Shown: in pieces, positions 1 to 8,425 of the stretch
Layout of the letters: each line of letters opens with the position of its first letter
Numbering within the stretch: the first letter of the stretch is position 1
Source: Rhizobium sp. CIAT894
GTDB taxonomy: Bacteria > Pseudomonadota > Alphaproteobacteria > Rhizobiales > Rhizobiaceae
Direction of reading: 5' to 3'
Length of the DNA stretch: 64,000 nt
NCBI RefSeq assembly: GCF_000172795.2
Contig: NZ_CP020947.1
Coordinates: 4,295,001-4,359,000, forward strand
Translations under genes and position numbers: made by a program
Notes under the pieces: generated by a model
The model's database searches: none
What the model was told of the DNA's origin: nothing
What the model saw: the letters and a program-made list of their open reading frames with translations, nothing else

Positions 1-507
1 TCGGCGTGACTGCGATTTCCGCCGGGTCTTGAACAGGCGAAAATCCGTCCGGAAATTAACCTCTCGACCAAAGGCGGAACGAATCGGAGACGAATCGCCG
101 ACGCCCCTGCTTTCACTTTTTGTTCACGCCCACATCTGGTGGTGTCATCAATTCCGGGCGCTAGATGCGGATCGGCGGCAGGTCCTTTCGCCCGGCCTCC
201 TCGCAGCGGCGTTAATCTTTCGGAAGCCGGATTCAGGCAGCGTTAAGCCAAAGGCGGCGAGATTACGGTGCTGATCAAATACGGAACGAATCGCTGACGA
301 ATCGGCGACATCGCGACTTTCCCTCTTTGTTCACCGCAACATATTGTATTTAAACAGCTTTTTAACCATATCGGCATTTTTCGGAGATCACCGAAATTAA
401 ACCGTGAATCGAGCCTCGTCACATTTCAGCCATGTAACCGGGAACAAAAATCGCCAATGCGTGTTTCTCGTCCATCCAAATTGCCGATGAAATGAAGGAA
501 ACACATC
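1..507. other. Intergenic region with an imperfect ~60-bp direct repeat
   Basis: No convincing gene is visible; the short open frame at 29-274 has no good ribosome-binding site and low-complexity, arginine-rich content. Two segments resemble each other. One at about 77-135 and one at about 282-341 both begin GGAACGAATCG, continue with GACGAATCG and end with TTTGTTCAC followed closely by ACAT. The second half of the region is AT-richer and leads into the promoter-like motif at 441-465. Confidence 0.5.
441..465 (+). promoter_or_regulatory. EcfG (RpoE2-type) general stress response promoter
   Basis: GGAAC at 441-445 is followed after 16 bases by TGTT at 462-465. The alphaproteobacterial EcfG/RpoE2 consensus is GGAAC, 16-17 bases, then CGTT, so only one position differs. 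It lies 43 bases before the start of the DUF3309 gene and points toward it. Small DUF3309 proteins are commonly stress-induced in rhizobia, which fits; the assignment is inference from the motif. Confidence 0.55.
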
Positions 508-663
508 ATGCTAGGCACCATACTACTTGTTATCCTCATTCTGCTCTTGATCGGAGCTTTGCCGAATTGGGGTTATAGCCGTGGCTGGGGCTATGGACCT
601 TCCGGCGGTTTGGGGCTAGTTCTCGTGATTATCATTATCCTTGTACTAATGGGCCGCATCTAA
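508..663 (+). CDS. DUF3309 family small membrane protein
   Basis: A 51-residue protein starting MLGTILLVILILLLIGALPN. A hydrophobic helix at residues 2-18 is followed by a Tyr/Gly/Trp-rich turn (YSRGWGYGPSGG) and a second hydrophobic helix ending near the C-terminal MGRI. This two-helix pattern with the GWGYGPSGGLGL centre is the hallmark of DUF3309, a family of unknown function. The start follows a GAAGGA ribosome-binding site. An EcfG-type promoter lies just upstream, so expression in stress or stationary phase is expected. The gene is too short for most ORF cut-offs. Confidence 0.85.
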   Translation: MLGTILLVILILLLIGALPNWGYSRGWGYGPSGGLGLVLVIIIILVLMGRI

Positions 664-690
664 AGGCCAACTAACCTGGGGAGTTACGAC

Positions 691-951
691 ATGATGAAGA
701 AGATTGTTCTTATTGGTGCGCTCGTCGGCGCCCTGGCGTCGTGCACGGCGACCGAGCAAGGTACCGCGATCGGTGCCGGCACTGGCGCTATCATCGGCGG
801 CGCCGTCACCAACAGCTGGGGTGGTGCCGCAGTCGGCGCCGTTGCCGGCGGCCTGACCGGCGCTCTCATCGGCCAGTCGGTCGAACGCCGCGGCTATTGC
901 ATCTATCGCGACCGCTACGGCCGCCGCTACGAGGCTCGCTGCCGCTACTGA
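691..951 (+). CDS. Glycine-zipper lipoprotein
   Basis: An 86-residue protein. The N-terminal signal peptide (MMKKIVLIGALVGALASC) ends in a lipobox LASC, predicting lipid attachment at Cys18. Residues 25-65 are a glycine zipper: repeated GxxxG/AxxxG spacing with many Gly and Ala, as in the YMGG-like / OmpA-associated family that packs as a membrane hairpin. The C-terminus is rich in Tyr, Arg and Cys. A GGGGAG ribosome-binding site precedes the start. It lies 27 bases after the DUF3309 gene and may share its stress promoter. A strong terminator follows. The exact role is unknown; outer-membrane integrity is the usual suggestion. Confidence 0.8.
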   Translation: MMKKIVLIGALVGALASCTATEQGTAIGAGTGAIIGGAVTNSWGGAAVGAVAGGLTGALIGQSVERRGYCIYRDRYGRRYEARCRY

Positions 952-977
952 CCGGCGAAAGCATATCGGACTCCCAA

Positions 978-1001
978 CGGGCGCTTCTGCGCCCGTTTTT
1001 T
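978..1001 (+). terminator. Rho-independent terminator
   Basis: CGGGCGC at 978-984, a TTCT loop and GCGCCCG at 989-995 form a 7-bp GC stem, followed by six T. It lies 27 bases after the glycine-zipper lipoprotein gene. Confidence 0.9.
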
Positions 1002-1140
1002 CTTGCCAGCCGCAGCGGTCAATGAACCGTTGACACTGGGTCGCGAAAGTCAAACCTACCCGCGCCCCTCAGCCAGGCGCATATTTCCTTCGTGAGCACC
1101 GGGCAGGCACCATCGCCCGACGCAGTGAAGGAATATTTTC

Positions 1141-1299
1141 ATGGACCAGATTGTCCTAAGTTCAACCGTCGCCGTTCTCGTCGCCGCGGCGTTCCTGACA
1201 ACCGCGATCTCAGCTCTTCTCAGCAGAGATCGCTCGCAGCAGCCAGTGCCGGTCAAGATTCAGGTTCAGCGAGGCCAGAACACCGGCAAGCGCTTCTGA
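1141..1299 (+). CDS. Small single-pass membrane protein, hypothetical
   Basis: A 52-residue frame with an AAGGA ribosome-binding site eight bases before the ATG. Residues 4-24 form one hydrophobic helix (VLSSTVAVLVAAAFLTTAIS), followed by a short basic, polar tail. A TTGACA lies at 1030-1035 upstream, but no good -10 box is apparent. It resembles no family I recognise. Support comes from the ribosome-binding site, the clean membrane segment and the position between two terminators. Confidence 0.5.
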   Translation: MDQIVLSSTVAVLVAAAFLTTAISALLSRDRSQQPVPVKIQVQRGQNTGKRF

Positions 1300-1361
1300 C
1301 TCCCAAAAAGAGTCACGATCCCCTCAAAGCATCGTGCGGGCAGCGTTCTCACTGCCTCAAA

Positions 1362-1395
1362 AAGCAAAGGCGCGTCCTGCAACGCGCCTTTGCTT
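1362..1395 (-). terminator. Terminator of the phaA-phaB operon
   Basis: The 14-bp perfect arms AAGCAAAGGCGCGT (1362-1375) and ACGCGCCTTTGCTT (1382-1395) enclose a 6-base loop. Read leftward, the stem runs into a T-run (complement of AAAAA at 1359-1363), 27 bases after the phaB stop. It could also stop transcription from the rightward small gene. Confidence 0.85.
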
Positions 1396-1421
1396 AGAAA
1401 GCGACAAGCGTCCGTTCTGTC

Positions 1422-2147
1422 TTAAACGAAGAACTGTCCGCCATTGGCCGTCAGCGTCGAACCGGTGATGAAGCCGGCATCGTCGGAGGCGAGGAAGGTG
1501 ACGCAGCGCGCGATTTCCTCAGGCTCACCGAGGCGGCCGACGGGGATCTGCGGAATGATGCGTTCGTTCAGCACCTTCTCCGGCACGGCCAGCACCATCT
1601 CGGTTCCGATATAACCGGGGCAGATGGCGTTGACGGTGATGTTCTTGGCAGCCCCTTCCTGAGCCAGCGCCTTGGTAAAGCCGAGATCGCCGGCCTTGGC
1701 GGCCGAATAATTCGCCTGGCCCATCTGGCCCTTCTGGCCGTTGATCGAGGAGATATTGACGATGCGGCCGAAGCTGCGGTCGCGCATGCCGGTCCAGACC
1801 TGATGCGTCATGTTGAACAGGCCGGTGAGGTTGGTATTGATCACCTCGTGCCACTGCTGCGGCGTCATCTTGTGGAACATTGCGTCACGGGTGATGCCGG
1901 CGTTGTTGACGAGGATTTCGACCGGACCGATCTCGCTTTCGATCCTGGCGATCCCTTCGCCGCAGGCAGCGTAATCCGAAACATCCCATTTGAACACCGG
2001 AACGCCGGTGGCGTCGTGGAAGGCCTTGGCCTTCTCGTCATTGCCGGCATAGTTGGCGGCAACCCTGTATCCGGCATTTTTCAATGCTACGGAAATCGCC
2101 GCGCCGATGCCGCGTGTACCACCAGTGACCAGAGCCACTCTGCCCAT
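1422..2147 (-). CDS. phaB: Acetoacetyl-CoA reductase (NADPH)
   Basis: Reduces acetoacetyl-CoA to (R)-3-hydroxybutyryl-CoA, the second step of polyhydroxybutyrate synthesis. The 241-residue protein is a classical short-chain dehydrogenase: cofactor motif TGGTRGIG at 8-15, NNAG at 81-84, and catalytic Tyr147 and Lys151 in YSAAK. NISSINGQKG and the C-terminal GGQFFV fit PhaB. The start at 2147 is chosen because MGRVALVTGG follows an AGGGGAG site; an upstream in-frame extension has none. It lies 72 bases downstream of phaA in the same direction, so the two form an operon. Confidence 0.95.
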   Translation of the reverse strand: MGRVALVTGGTRGIGAAISVALKNAGYRVAANYAGNDEKAKAFHDATGVPVFKWDVSDYAACGEGIARIESEIGPVEILVNNAGITRDAMFHKMTPQQWHEVINTNLTGLFNMTHQVWTGMRDRSFGRIVNISSINGQKGQMGQANYSAAKAGDLGFTKALAQEGAAKNITVNAICPGYIGTEMVLAVPEKVLNERIIPQIPVGRLGEPEEIARCVTFLASDDAGFITGSTLTANGGQFFV

Positions 2148-2172
2148 GTTCCACTCCCCTTCTTTGTTTTTC

Positions 2173-2190
2173 GCCCGCCTCGTGGCGGGC
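2173..2190. other. Hairpin between phaA and phaB
   Basis: GCCCGCC (2173-2179), TCGT, GGCGGGC (2184-2190) is a perfect 7-bp stem in the gap between phaA and phaB. On the operon strand it lacks a trailing T-run, so it is more likely an mRNA stability or processing element than a terminator. Confidence 0.5.
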
Positions 2191-2219
2191 TTTTCAATCA
2201 ATGACGGATCGTATGCTGT

Positions 2220-3401
<1,182 letters not shown>

Positions 3402-3428
3402 GGGGACGCTCCTCCTCGTTTTTCGTCT

Positions 3429-3442
3429 CACTTACATAAGTG
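3429..3442. promoter_or_regulatory. Palindromic operator candidate upstream of phaA
   Basis: CACTTA-CA-TAAGTG is a perfect 14-bp inverted repeat 27 bases before the phaA start, in the 241-bp gap shared with divergent phaR. It is well placed for a regulator of phaAB. PhaR is the obvious candidate by position only; the sequence does not match the CTGC/GCAG-type site described for some PhaR proteins. Confidence 0.4.
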
Positions 3443-3642
3443 GAAACTGGCAAAGCTTGCAGCACAAGTCAAACGCGAAGACCGGCTGCCGTCATTTTTC
3501 GGCGGCCGGCGCCAAAGCCGATTCATCTGCTCTGTGAAAGGTTTGCCGCATCGCACAAAGAGATTGTCACCGGCCTTCTTTTGCGTCTACAGTCTGAAGT
3601 GGAGGAATATCCATAATTCAGACGGGGGTCCAGGAGACTGAT

Positions 3643-4215
3643 ATGGCGAAGCATGAGGGTCAGATAGTCATCAAGAAATACGCCAATCGCCGGCTATACA
3701 ATACGGGTACCAGCACCTATGTCACGCTGGAAGACCTGGCGGAGATGGTGAAGAAGGGCGAAGATTTTATCGTCCAGGATGCAAAAAGCGGAGATGATAT
3801 CACCCATTCGGTGCTGACCCAGATCATCTTCGAACAGGAATCGAAGACCGGCAACACCCTGCTTCCGATATCCTTCCTGCGCCAGCTCATCACCTATTAC
3901 GGCGATCAGATGCAGATGGTCGTGCCGAGTTTTCTCGAACATTCGATGCGCGCCTTCACCGAACAGCAGTCCCAGATGCGCGAGCAGGTGAACCGCGCCT
4001 TCGGCGAGACACCGCTCGGCAAGAACCTGCAACTGCCGATGCAGATGGTGGAAGACCAGGTTCGCCGCAACACCGAGCTGTTCCAGCAGGCGATGCAGAT
4101 GTTCTCGCCCTTCATGACTCCACCCGCCAAGGAAAGCCGCAAGGCCGAGGCCAAGGATATCGACGAGCTGAAGGAACAGCTGCGCGCCCTTCAGAACAAG
4201 CTCGACAACCTATAG
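3643..4215 (+). CDS. phaR: PHB synthesis repressor PhaR (AniA)
   Basis: A DNA- and PHB-binding regulator that represses phasin and other carbon-storage genes and is titrated by nascent granules. The 190-residue protein opens with the typical PHB/PHA accumulation regulator N-domain (IVIKKYANRRLYNTGTSTYV, residues 9-28, then TLEDLAEMVKKG). The PHB_acc repeats follow (LLPISFLRQLITYYGDQMQ), and a C-terminal coiled-coil-like helix (residues 170-190) ends in LRALQNKLDNL. An AGGAG ribosome-binding site precedes the ATG. In Sinorhizobium and R. etli the homologue is called AniA/PhaR. It is divergent from phaAB and overlaps the next, convergent gene by six bases. Confidence 0.93.
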   Translation: MAKHEGQIVIKKYANRRLYNTGTSTYVTLEDLAEMVKKGEDFIVQDAKSGDDITHSVLTQIIFEQESKTGNTLLPISFLRQLITYYGDQMQMVVPSFLEHSMRAFTEQQSQMREQVNRAFGETPLGKNLQLPMQMVEDQVRRNTELFQQAMQMFSPFMTPPAKESRKAEAKDIDELKEQLRALQNKLDNL

Positions 4216-4617
4216 TCCAATAGACACATCCCGCCCGGCGCTCCGGATCGAGACGGCAAAACCGCCGATCACATCGATCAGGGCGATCGTCATCAAAATG
4301 AAGAATACCTGCGTCGCGGCATCCTGGACGAGCAGAAACTCGACCAGGAAGACGATGAAGACCAGCATCGACAAGATATGGTTCATCAGGTTGCCGGAAC
4401 CAGGCCTGGTCGCCTTCAGGATTTCGAAGAACAGCACGACAAGGGCGACGACGATGAGGAGATCGCCGAGCGCCATGCTCCAGATGGCGCCCGAGAGCAT
4501 CGACAGCACAATCACGTCATGATGCAGCGCGGCAATGCCGCCATCCCCCATCAGGCCGACCACGGCCAGATTGTAAAGAATAAACGGGATAATCATCAGC
4601 GGCATGGCGGCTATCAT
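4210..4617 (-). CDS. Four-helix inner-membrane protein, unknown function
   Basis: A 135-residue hydrophobic protein with four predicted membrane segments, at about residues 2-22, 33-64, 78-97 and 103-121, and short charged loops. The start follows a CAGGAG site eight bases upstream. The stop overlaps the end of phaR by six bases in convergent orientation. It looks like the conserved hypothetical membrane proteins of rhizobia found beside phaR. No motif points to an activity, and a PHB role is only suggested by position. Confidence 0.75.
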   Translation of the reverse strand: MIAAMPLMIIPFILYNLAVVGLMGDGGIAALHHDVIVLSMLSGAIWSMALGDLLIVVALVVLFFEILKATRPGSGNLMNHILSMLVFIVFLVEFLLVQDAATQVFFILMTIALIDVIGGFAVSIRSAGRDVSIGL

Positions 4618-4750
4618 CGGCAGATCTCCTGGCAGGAAGAGAATACTGCCGTAAACCGTTGTCCCACTTCAAGCCATTGCAAAGATTATATTTGCCGACG
4701 GAGCGATATCGCGCAAACTGTTCCAATATGGCCGCGAAGTCGAAATGCAA

Positions 4751-4775
4751 AAAGGCCGGCGTGACGCCGGCCTTT
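4751..4775 (-). terminator. Terminator of rpmF
   Basis: AAAGGCCGGCG (4751-4761), TGA and CGCCGGCCTTT (4765-4775) make an 11-bp stem. On the minus strand it runs into TTTTTGC, 34 bases after the rpmF stop. Confidence 0.85.
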
Positions 4776-4808
4776 GAAACTTTCGATCGGACAAGCCGGA
4801 TCGGAAAA

Positions 4809-4994
4809 TTATGCGCTTTCCTTCGGCGTCAGAACCTGACGGCCGCGATACATGCCGGTCTTCAGGTCGATATGATGCGGGCGACGCAGTTCGCCGGAGT
4901 TCTTGTCTTCGACATAGGTCGGAGCCTTCAGCGCGTCTGCCGAACGGCGCATACCGCGCTTGGACGGGCTTGTTTTTCTCTTCGGTACAGCCAT
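4809..4994 (-). CDS. rpmF: 50S ribosomal protein L32
   Basis: A 61-residue basic protein beginning [20 protein letters not shown], the invariant L32 N-terminus, with the alphaproteobacterial tail [19 protein letters not shown]. The start at 4994 is fixed by this N-terminus; an upstream in-frame extension is not family-like. mtgA lies upstream at 6631-7368 in the same direction, with two genes between. The dedicated terminator at 4751-4775 follows. Confidence 0.97.
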
Positions 4995-5150
4995 TTCTCT
5001 TACTCCACTTGCGGGCAAAACATTCCCACGGCCAGACTGGCGGCCGAAACGGACATGTCGCGATTTCGGAAATTTTGCGCGCTTATACATGCAAGGGGCG
5101 GCCTTGACCAGTCCCCATCCATATTTTTTGCGGAAGCGATGATTCCCGTT

Positions 5151-5798
5151 TCAGACTTCGTCTTCCGCCACGATCCAACGCTCGACGCGAGCCGCCTCTT
5201 CCCATTTCCGCCAGGCCGGATGCGCCTTCATGGTCTTCATATAGGCGAGCGTATCGTCCCGGCTGACGAGGTCGTAAATGTCGAACCGGTTGACGACAGG
5301 CGCAAACATCGCATCCGCACCGCTGAATGCACCAAAGAGAAACGGCCCGCCGGATTGCTGCAGCAGGCGTCGCCAGATCGTCTCGATGCGATTGACATCG
5401 GCATCGACACCATTCGGCAAGACGATCCTGGCCTTCGGCCGGCGGATATTCATCGGGCAGGCGCCGCGCAGAGCCCGGAAGCCCGAGAGCATTTCCATCG
5501 ACACCGAACGGGCGACCGCCCGCTGGGCACGATCGCCCGGCAGAAGGCCGGCTTCCGGATAAAGCTCGGCGGCATATTCGATGATCGCCAGCGATTCCCA
5601 GATCTTCAAAGCGCCGTGCTGCAGGACCGGCACGTTGCCGCTTGGCGAAATGGCCTTGATGTCGGGATTGCCGGCGGGATAGTCGAAGGGAATCAGGACT
5701 TCCTCGAAATCGATGCCAACGCCCGTCAGCGCCATCCAGGGCCGGAACGACCAGGAGGAATAATTCTTGTTGGCGATGTAAAGCACCGGTCTGTCCAT
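5151..5798 (-). CDS. Glutathione S-transferase family protein
   Basis: A 215-residue protein with the N-terminal thioredoxin-like GST fold. It begins RPVLYIANKNYSSWSFRPW, has the cis-proline loop SPSGNVPVL (residues 51-59) and the glutathione-contacting WESLAIIEY (67-75). The C-terminal helical domain includes FLFGAFSGADAMFAPVVNRF, the N-capping/hydrophobic-staple region. Ser-Ser-Trp-Ser near residue 14-17 supplies the likely catalytic Ser. Substrate is not predictable. It lies 13 bases downstream of the 2H-phosphoesterase-like gene on the same strand, so the two are probably co-transcribed. Confidence 0.88.
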   Translation of the reverse strand: MDRPVLYIANKNYSSWSFRPWMALTGVGIDFEEVLIPFDYPAGNPDIKAISPSGNVPVLQHGALKIWESLAIIEYAAELYPEAGLLPGDRAQRAVARSVSMEMLSGFRALRGACPMNIRRPKARIVLPNGVDADVNRIETIWRRLLQQSGGPFLFGAFSGADAMFAPVVNRFDIYDLVSRDDTLAYMKTMKAHPAWRKWEEAARVERWIVAEDEV

Positions 5799-5811
5799 GG
5801 GCTTCTCCCGT

Positions 5812-6534
5812 TCAGGTGTTGAAATCGAAGATCAGCAATTCGTGGAAATGGTTCATGTCCTCGAACACGCAGAAGGCCGGCGGCGTCAGCTCGAAAACGG
5901 GGGCCTTGCGGCGGATATCCTCGGCCACGTCGATAAGCATCGCCTGCCAGCGCGGCAAGGCTTCGTCCTCCAGTCGTTCGATCGGATAGGCGAAGGTCAT
6001 GTGAAACTTGTAGTCCTCGTGGCTCGGCTGGCGATAGCCGAGAAGATCGGCAAAGGCGTTGCGCCAGGCACGCATGATCCTGCGGTCTTTTTCCGTCGCC
6101 CCGTCGACGAGCAGACCCGACGGGCGAGCTTCGACGACAGCGACAGCGAAGGGATCGGCCATCGAGAAGCCTTCGAGCCGCGCCGCCATCAGCGCGGTCA
6201 TGTCCTCGATCGGCGTCTCGAGCGGGAGATCGCCCGGCCAGGCGTTCTCCCGGCGCCGGGTCTCGATGATGCCTTCGAAAAGCGTCATATGCAGGCTCGA
6301 TATCGGCGTGAACAGGAACTGCTGCGCCTCCGGCATTGCCAGATATGTCTCGCGCGCCTCGATCAGCACCGTCTGTGTCTGCGAACCCTTTTCGACATGG
6401 CAGACGATAGTGTTGCCGGCCTCTGGCAGGAAACCGCCGGCCTTGCGGTAGCGGCTGCCGAGATGGGCCGGCGGGTTCGGATTGTGTGCCTTCGAATAAA
6501 CAAGAAGCTCGCGAGAAAACGTCGTGACGGTCAT
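5812..6534 (-). CDS. DUF1868 / 2H phosphoesterase-like protein
   Basis: A 240-residue protein with two HxT motifs about 96 residues apart: His82-Met-Thr84 in SSLHMTLFEG and His178-Met-Thr180 in KFHMTFAYPI. Paired H-x-T/S motifs are the catalytic signature of the 2H phosphoesterase superfamily (cyclic nucleotide phosphodiesterases and RNA ligases/phosphodiesterases). The rest (YRKAGGFLPEAGNTIVCHV near the N-terminus) matches DUF1868, a 2H-related family of unknown substrate. The gene is followed immediately by the GST gene. A role in nucleotide or RNA 2',3'-cyclic phosphate chemistry is an inference from the fold. Confidence 0.8.
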   Translation of the reverse strand: MTVTTFSRELLVYSKAHNPNPPAHLGSRYRKAGGFLPEAGNTIVCHVEKGSQTQTVLIEARETYLAMPEAQQFLFTPISSLHMTLFEGIIETRRRENAWPGDLPLETPIEDMTALMAARLEGFSMADPFAVAVVEARPSGLLVDGATEKDRRIMRAWRNAFADLLGYRQPSHEDYKFHMTFAYPIERLEDEALPRWQAMLIDVAEDIRRKAPVFELTPPAFCVFEDMNHFHELLIFDFNT

Positions 6535-6546
6535 GGGCGACTCAAG

Positions 6547-6584
6547 GGTTCTGATGGGACTGCATCAGCCCATATGGCAGAACC
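6547..6584. other. Intergenic hairpin between mtgA and the DUF1868 gene
   Basis: GGTTCTG (6547-6553) pairs with CAGAACC (6578-6584), and inner ATGGG pairs with CCCAT. No T-run follows on either strand, so it is not a clear terminator; it may separate expression of mtgA from the downstream gene. Confidence 0.35.
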
Positions 6585-6630
6585 AAGAATGTCAGATGAC
6601 GCTCACCACCTCCAACGACAAGTTCTGATC

Positions 6631-7368
6631 TCAATCATAGATGCACTTGATGTAGTCGCCAGAACCCTGCGCCCGCCGCTCGATCACGCCCGCAAGCCGG
6701 CGAAGGCCTCGTCCGGGCTTGCCGGCGTTGCGATCGATCGGGTTCGGCAGCGAGACGGCAAGCAGCGAAGCCTGGCGCCGCGTCAGCTTCGAGGCCGGCA
6801 CCTTGAAATGATGCTGGGCCGCCGCCTCGATGCCGTAGATGCCTGGACCCCATTCGGCGATGTTGAGATAGATTTCCATCAGCCGTCGTTTCGACAGGAC
6901 GAAATCCGTGGAGACGGCCAGTGGAAGCTCCATCGCCTTGCGCACGAAGGAGCGGCTGTTCCAGAGAAACAGGTTCTTGGCCGTCTGCATCGGGATGGTG
7001 CTGCCGCCGCGCGTCGCCTGGCCTTTCAGCGTATCCTCGACCAGCATGCGCATCTCGGCCCAGTCGACGCCGCCGTGGAAGCAATATTGCCCATCCTCGG
7101 ACATCATCACCGATTGCACCAGAACCGGGGAGATCTCATCAAGCGACACCCATCGGCGGTCATAGCCGCGCAACAGCACGAGATCGCGCAGCATCAGCGT
7201 CGAGACCGGGTGAATGAAGGGCAGCAGGTAGAAGAAGATCAACGCATAGGGAAGGATCAGCAGGGCCAGCACCGCACAGACAATGCGTTTCAACACACGC
7301 CGGTCTGCGAACCATCGCCGCTGGGCCGGCGCGTCGACGCTGTCCTCTATCTCTGGCGCTATATCCAA
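6631..7368 (-). CDS. mtgA: Monofunctional peptidoglycan transglycosylase
   Basis: Polymerises lipid II into glycan strands at the inner membrane (GT51 family). The 245-residue protein has one membrane anchor at about 28-50 and all GT51 motifs. Motif I has catalytic Glu91 ([14 protein letters not shown]), motif II is [14 protein letters not shown], motif [12 protein letters not shown] and motif [16 protein letters not shown], followed by [13 protein letters not shown]. Length and single-domain layout exclude a bifunctional PBP. The annotated start is TTG at 7368, with only a weak GGGGA just upstream; GTG or TTG codons 24-25 codons later would cut close to the membrane helix. Divergent from the ispA-like gene. 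Confidence 0.93.
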   Translation of the reverse strand: MDIAPEIEDSVDAPAQRRWFADRRVLKRIVCAVLALLILPYALIFFYLLPFIHPVSTLMLRDLVLLRGYDRRWVSLDEISPVLVQSVMMSEDGQYCFHGGVDWAEMRMLVEDTLKGQATRGGSTIPMQTAKNLFLWNSRSFVRKAMELPLAVSTDFVLSKRRLMEIYLNIAEWGPGIYGIEAAAQHHFKVPASKLTRRQASLLAVSLPNPIDRNAGKPGRGLRRLAGVIERRAQGSGDYIKCIYD

Positions 7369-7503
7369 TGTCCCCAGCCCGATTTCGCTCCTATCGTTCT
7401 CATAACCCCTGTGCGCCGCTTATGCCAGAGCACAGAGGGAATCTTGCCTGCGCCATCGACAATTCCGTTGCAAGCGGCTGTGCGCTCATGTCAAACAGCG
7501 CCC

Positions 7504-8418
7504 ATGGACGCGAACCGGGACACTTTCGAGACGAGGTTGAAGCACAACGCCCACGAAATTGAGGCGCTGCTCGACATATTGCTGTCACCAGCGACCCTTT
7601 CCGATGAAATCGCCAGACCCGAGACCCTGCGCAGCGCCATGCACTATGCCGTGCTGAACGGCGGCAAGCGGATGCGCCCGTTCCTGGTCGTCGAAAGTGC
7701 GGCCCTCTTCGGCGGTGACGCCGGGGCGGCCCTTCGGGTCGGCGCAGCGCTGGAATGCGTCCACTGCTATTCGCTCGTGCATGACGATCTGCCGGCCATG
7801 GACGATGATGATCTGCGCCGCGGCAAACCGACTGTTCATATCAAGTTCGACGAAGCCACCGCGATCCTCGCGGGCGACAGCCTGCTGACCTACGCCTTCG
7901 ACATCATCGCCGCACCGGAAACGGCCCTTCCCGATACGAGCAAGGCAGCGCTGGTGCTGGCTCTCGCCCGCGCTGCCGGTCTCGGCGGCATGGCCGGCGG
8001 CCAGGCGCTCGATCTCGCAGCGGAAAGGCAGGCCCCCGACGAGGCCGGCATCATCCGCCTGCAGGCGATGAAAACCGGTGCGCTGATCCGCTTTGCCTGC
8101 GAGGCCGGCGCCATCATCTCGGCAGGTTCACCGGACGATCGCCTGCGCCTGCGCGCCTTCGGCGAGAAGATCGGTCTTGCCTTCCAGCTCGCCGACGACA
8201 TCCTCGACCTGACGTCGGACACCGCAACCATGGGCAAGGCGACCGGCAAGGATGCGGCCCGCGGCAAGGGAACGCTTGTCGCCCTGCACGGCATGGAATG
8301 GGCCGAGACCGAACTCCGCCGGCATGTCCGCGACGCCGAGGCATTGCTTGCCCCCTACGGCGCCCGCGCCTCGATCCTCATCGCCGCAGCGCATTTCATC
8401 GCCGACCGGAAGAGCTGA
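7504..8418 (+). CDS. ispA: Farnesyl diphosphate synthase (polyprenyl synthetase)
   Basis: Condenses DMAPP/GPP with IPP to give farnesyl diphosphate for undecaprenyl phosphate, quinones and hopanoids. The 304-residue protein has the first Asp-rich motif at 94-103 (DDLPAMDDDDLRRG) and the second at 231-235 (DDILD). It also has GGKRMRP at 53-59 for IPP binding and the KTGAL motif near 190. The bacterial-type first motif with four residues between Asp pairs is typical of IspA. The ATG at 7504 (MDANRDTFET) is chosen although the frame stays open far upstream, because the upstream part is antisense to mtgA and other genes. It converges on hisC with a gap of 7 bases. Confidence 0.93.
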   Translation: MDANRDTFETRLKHNAHEIEALLDILLSPATLSDEIARPETLRSAMHYAVLNGGKRMRPFLVVESAALFGGDAGAALRVGAALECVHCYSLVHDDLPAMDDDDLRRGKPTVHIKFDEATAILAGDSLLTYAFDIIAAPETALPDTSKAALVLALARAAGLGGMAGGQALDLAAERQAPDEAGIIRLQAMKTGALIRFACEAGAIISAGSPDDRLRLRAFGEKIGLAFQLADDILDLTSDTATMGKATGKDAARGKGTLVALHGMEWAETELRRHVRDAEALLAPYGARASILIAAAHFIADRKS

Positions 8419-8425
8419 ACGCCAG

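Noticed and set aside
29..274. Open frame of 81 codons at the left edge
   Set aside because: Arginine-rich, no ribosome-binding site, overlaps one copy of the direct repeat.
5797..7503. Long upstream extension of the farnesyl diphosphate synthase frame
   Set aside because: Antisense to mtgA and the DUF1868 gene; the enzyme family starts at 7504.
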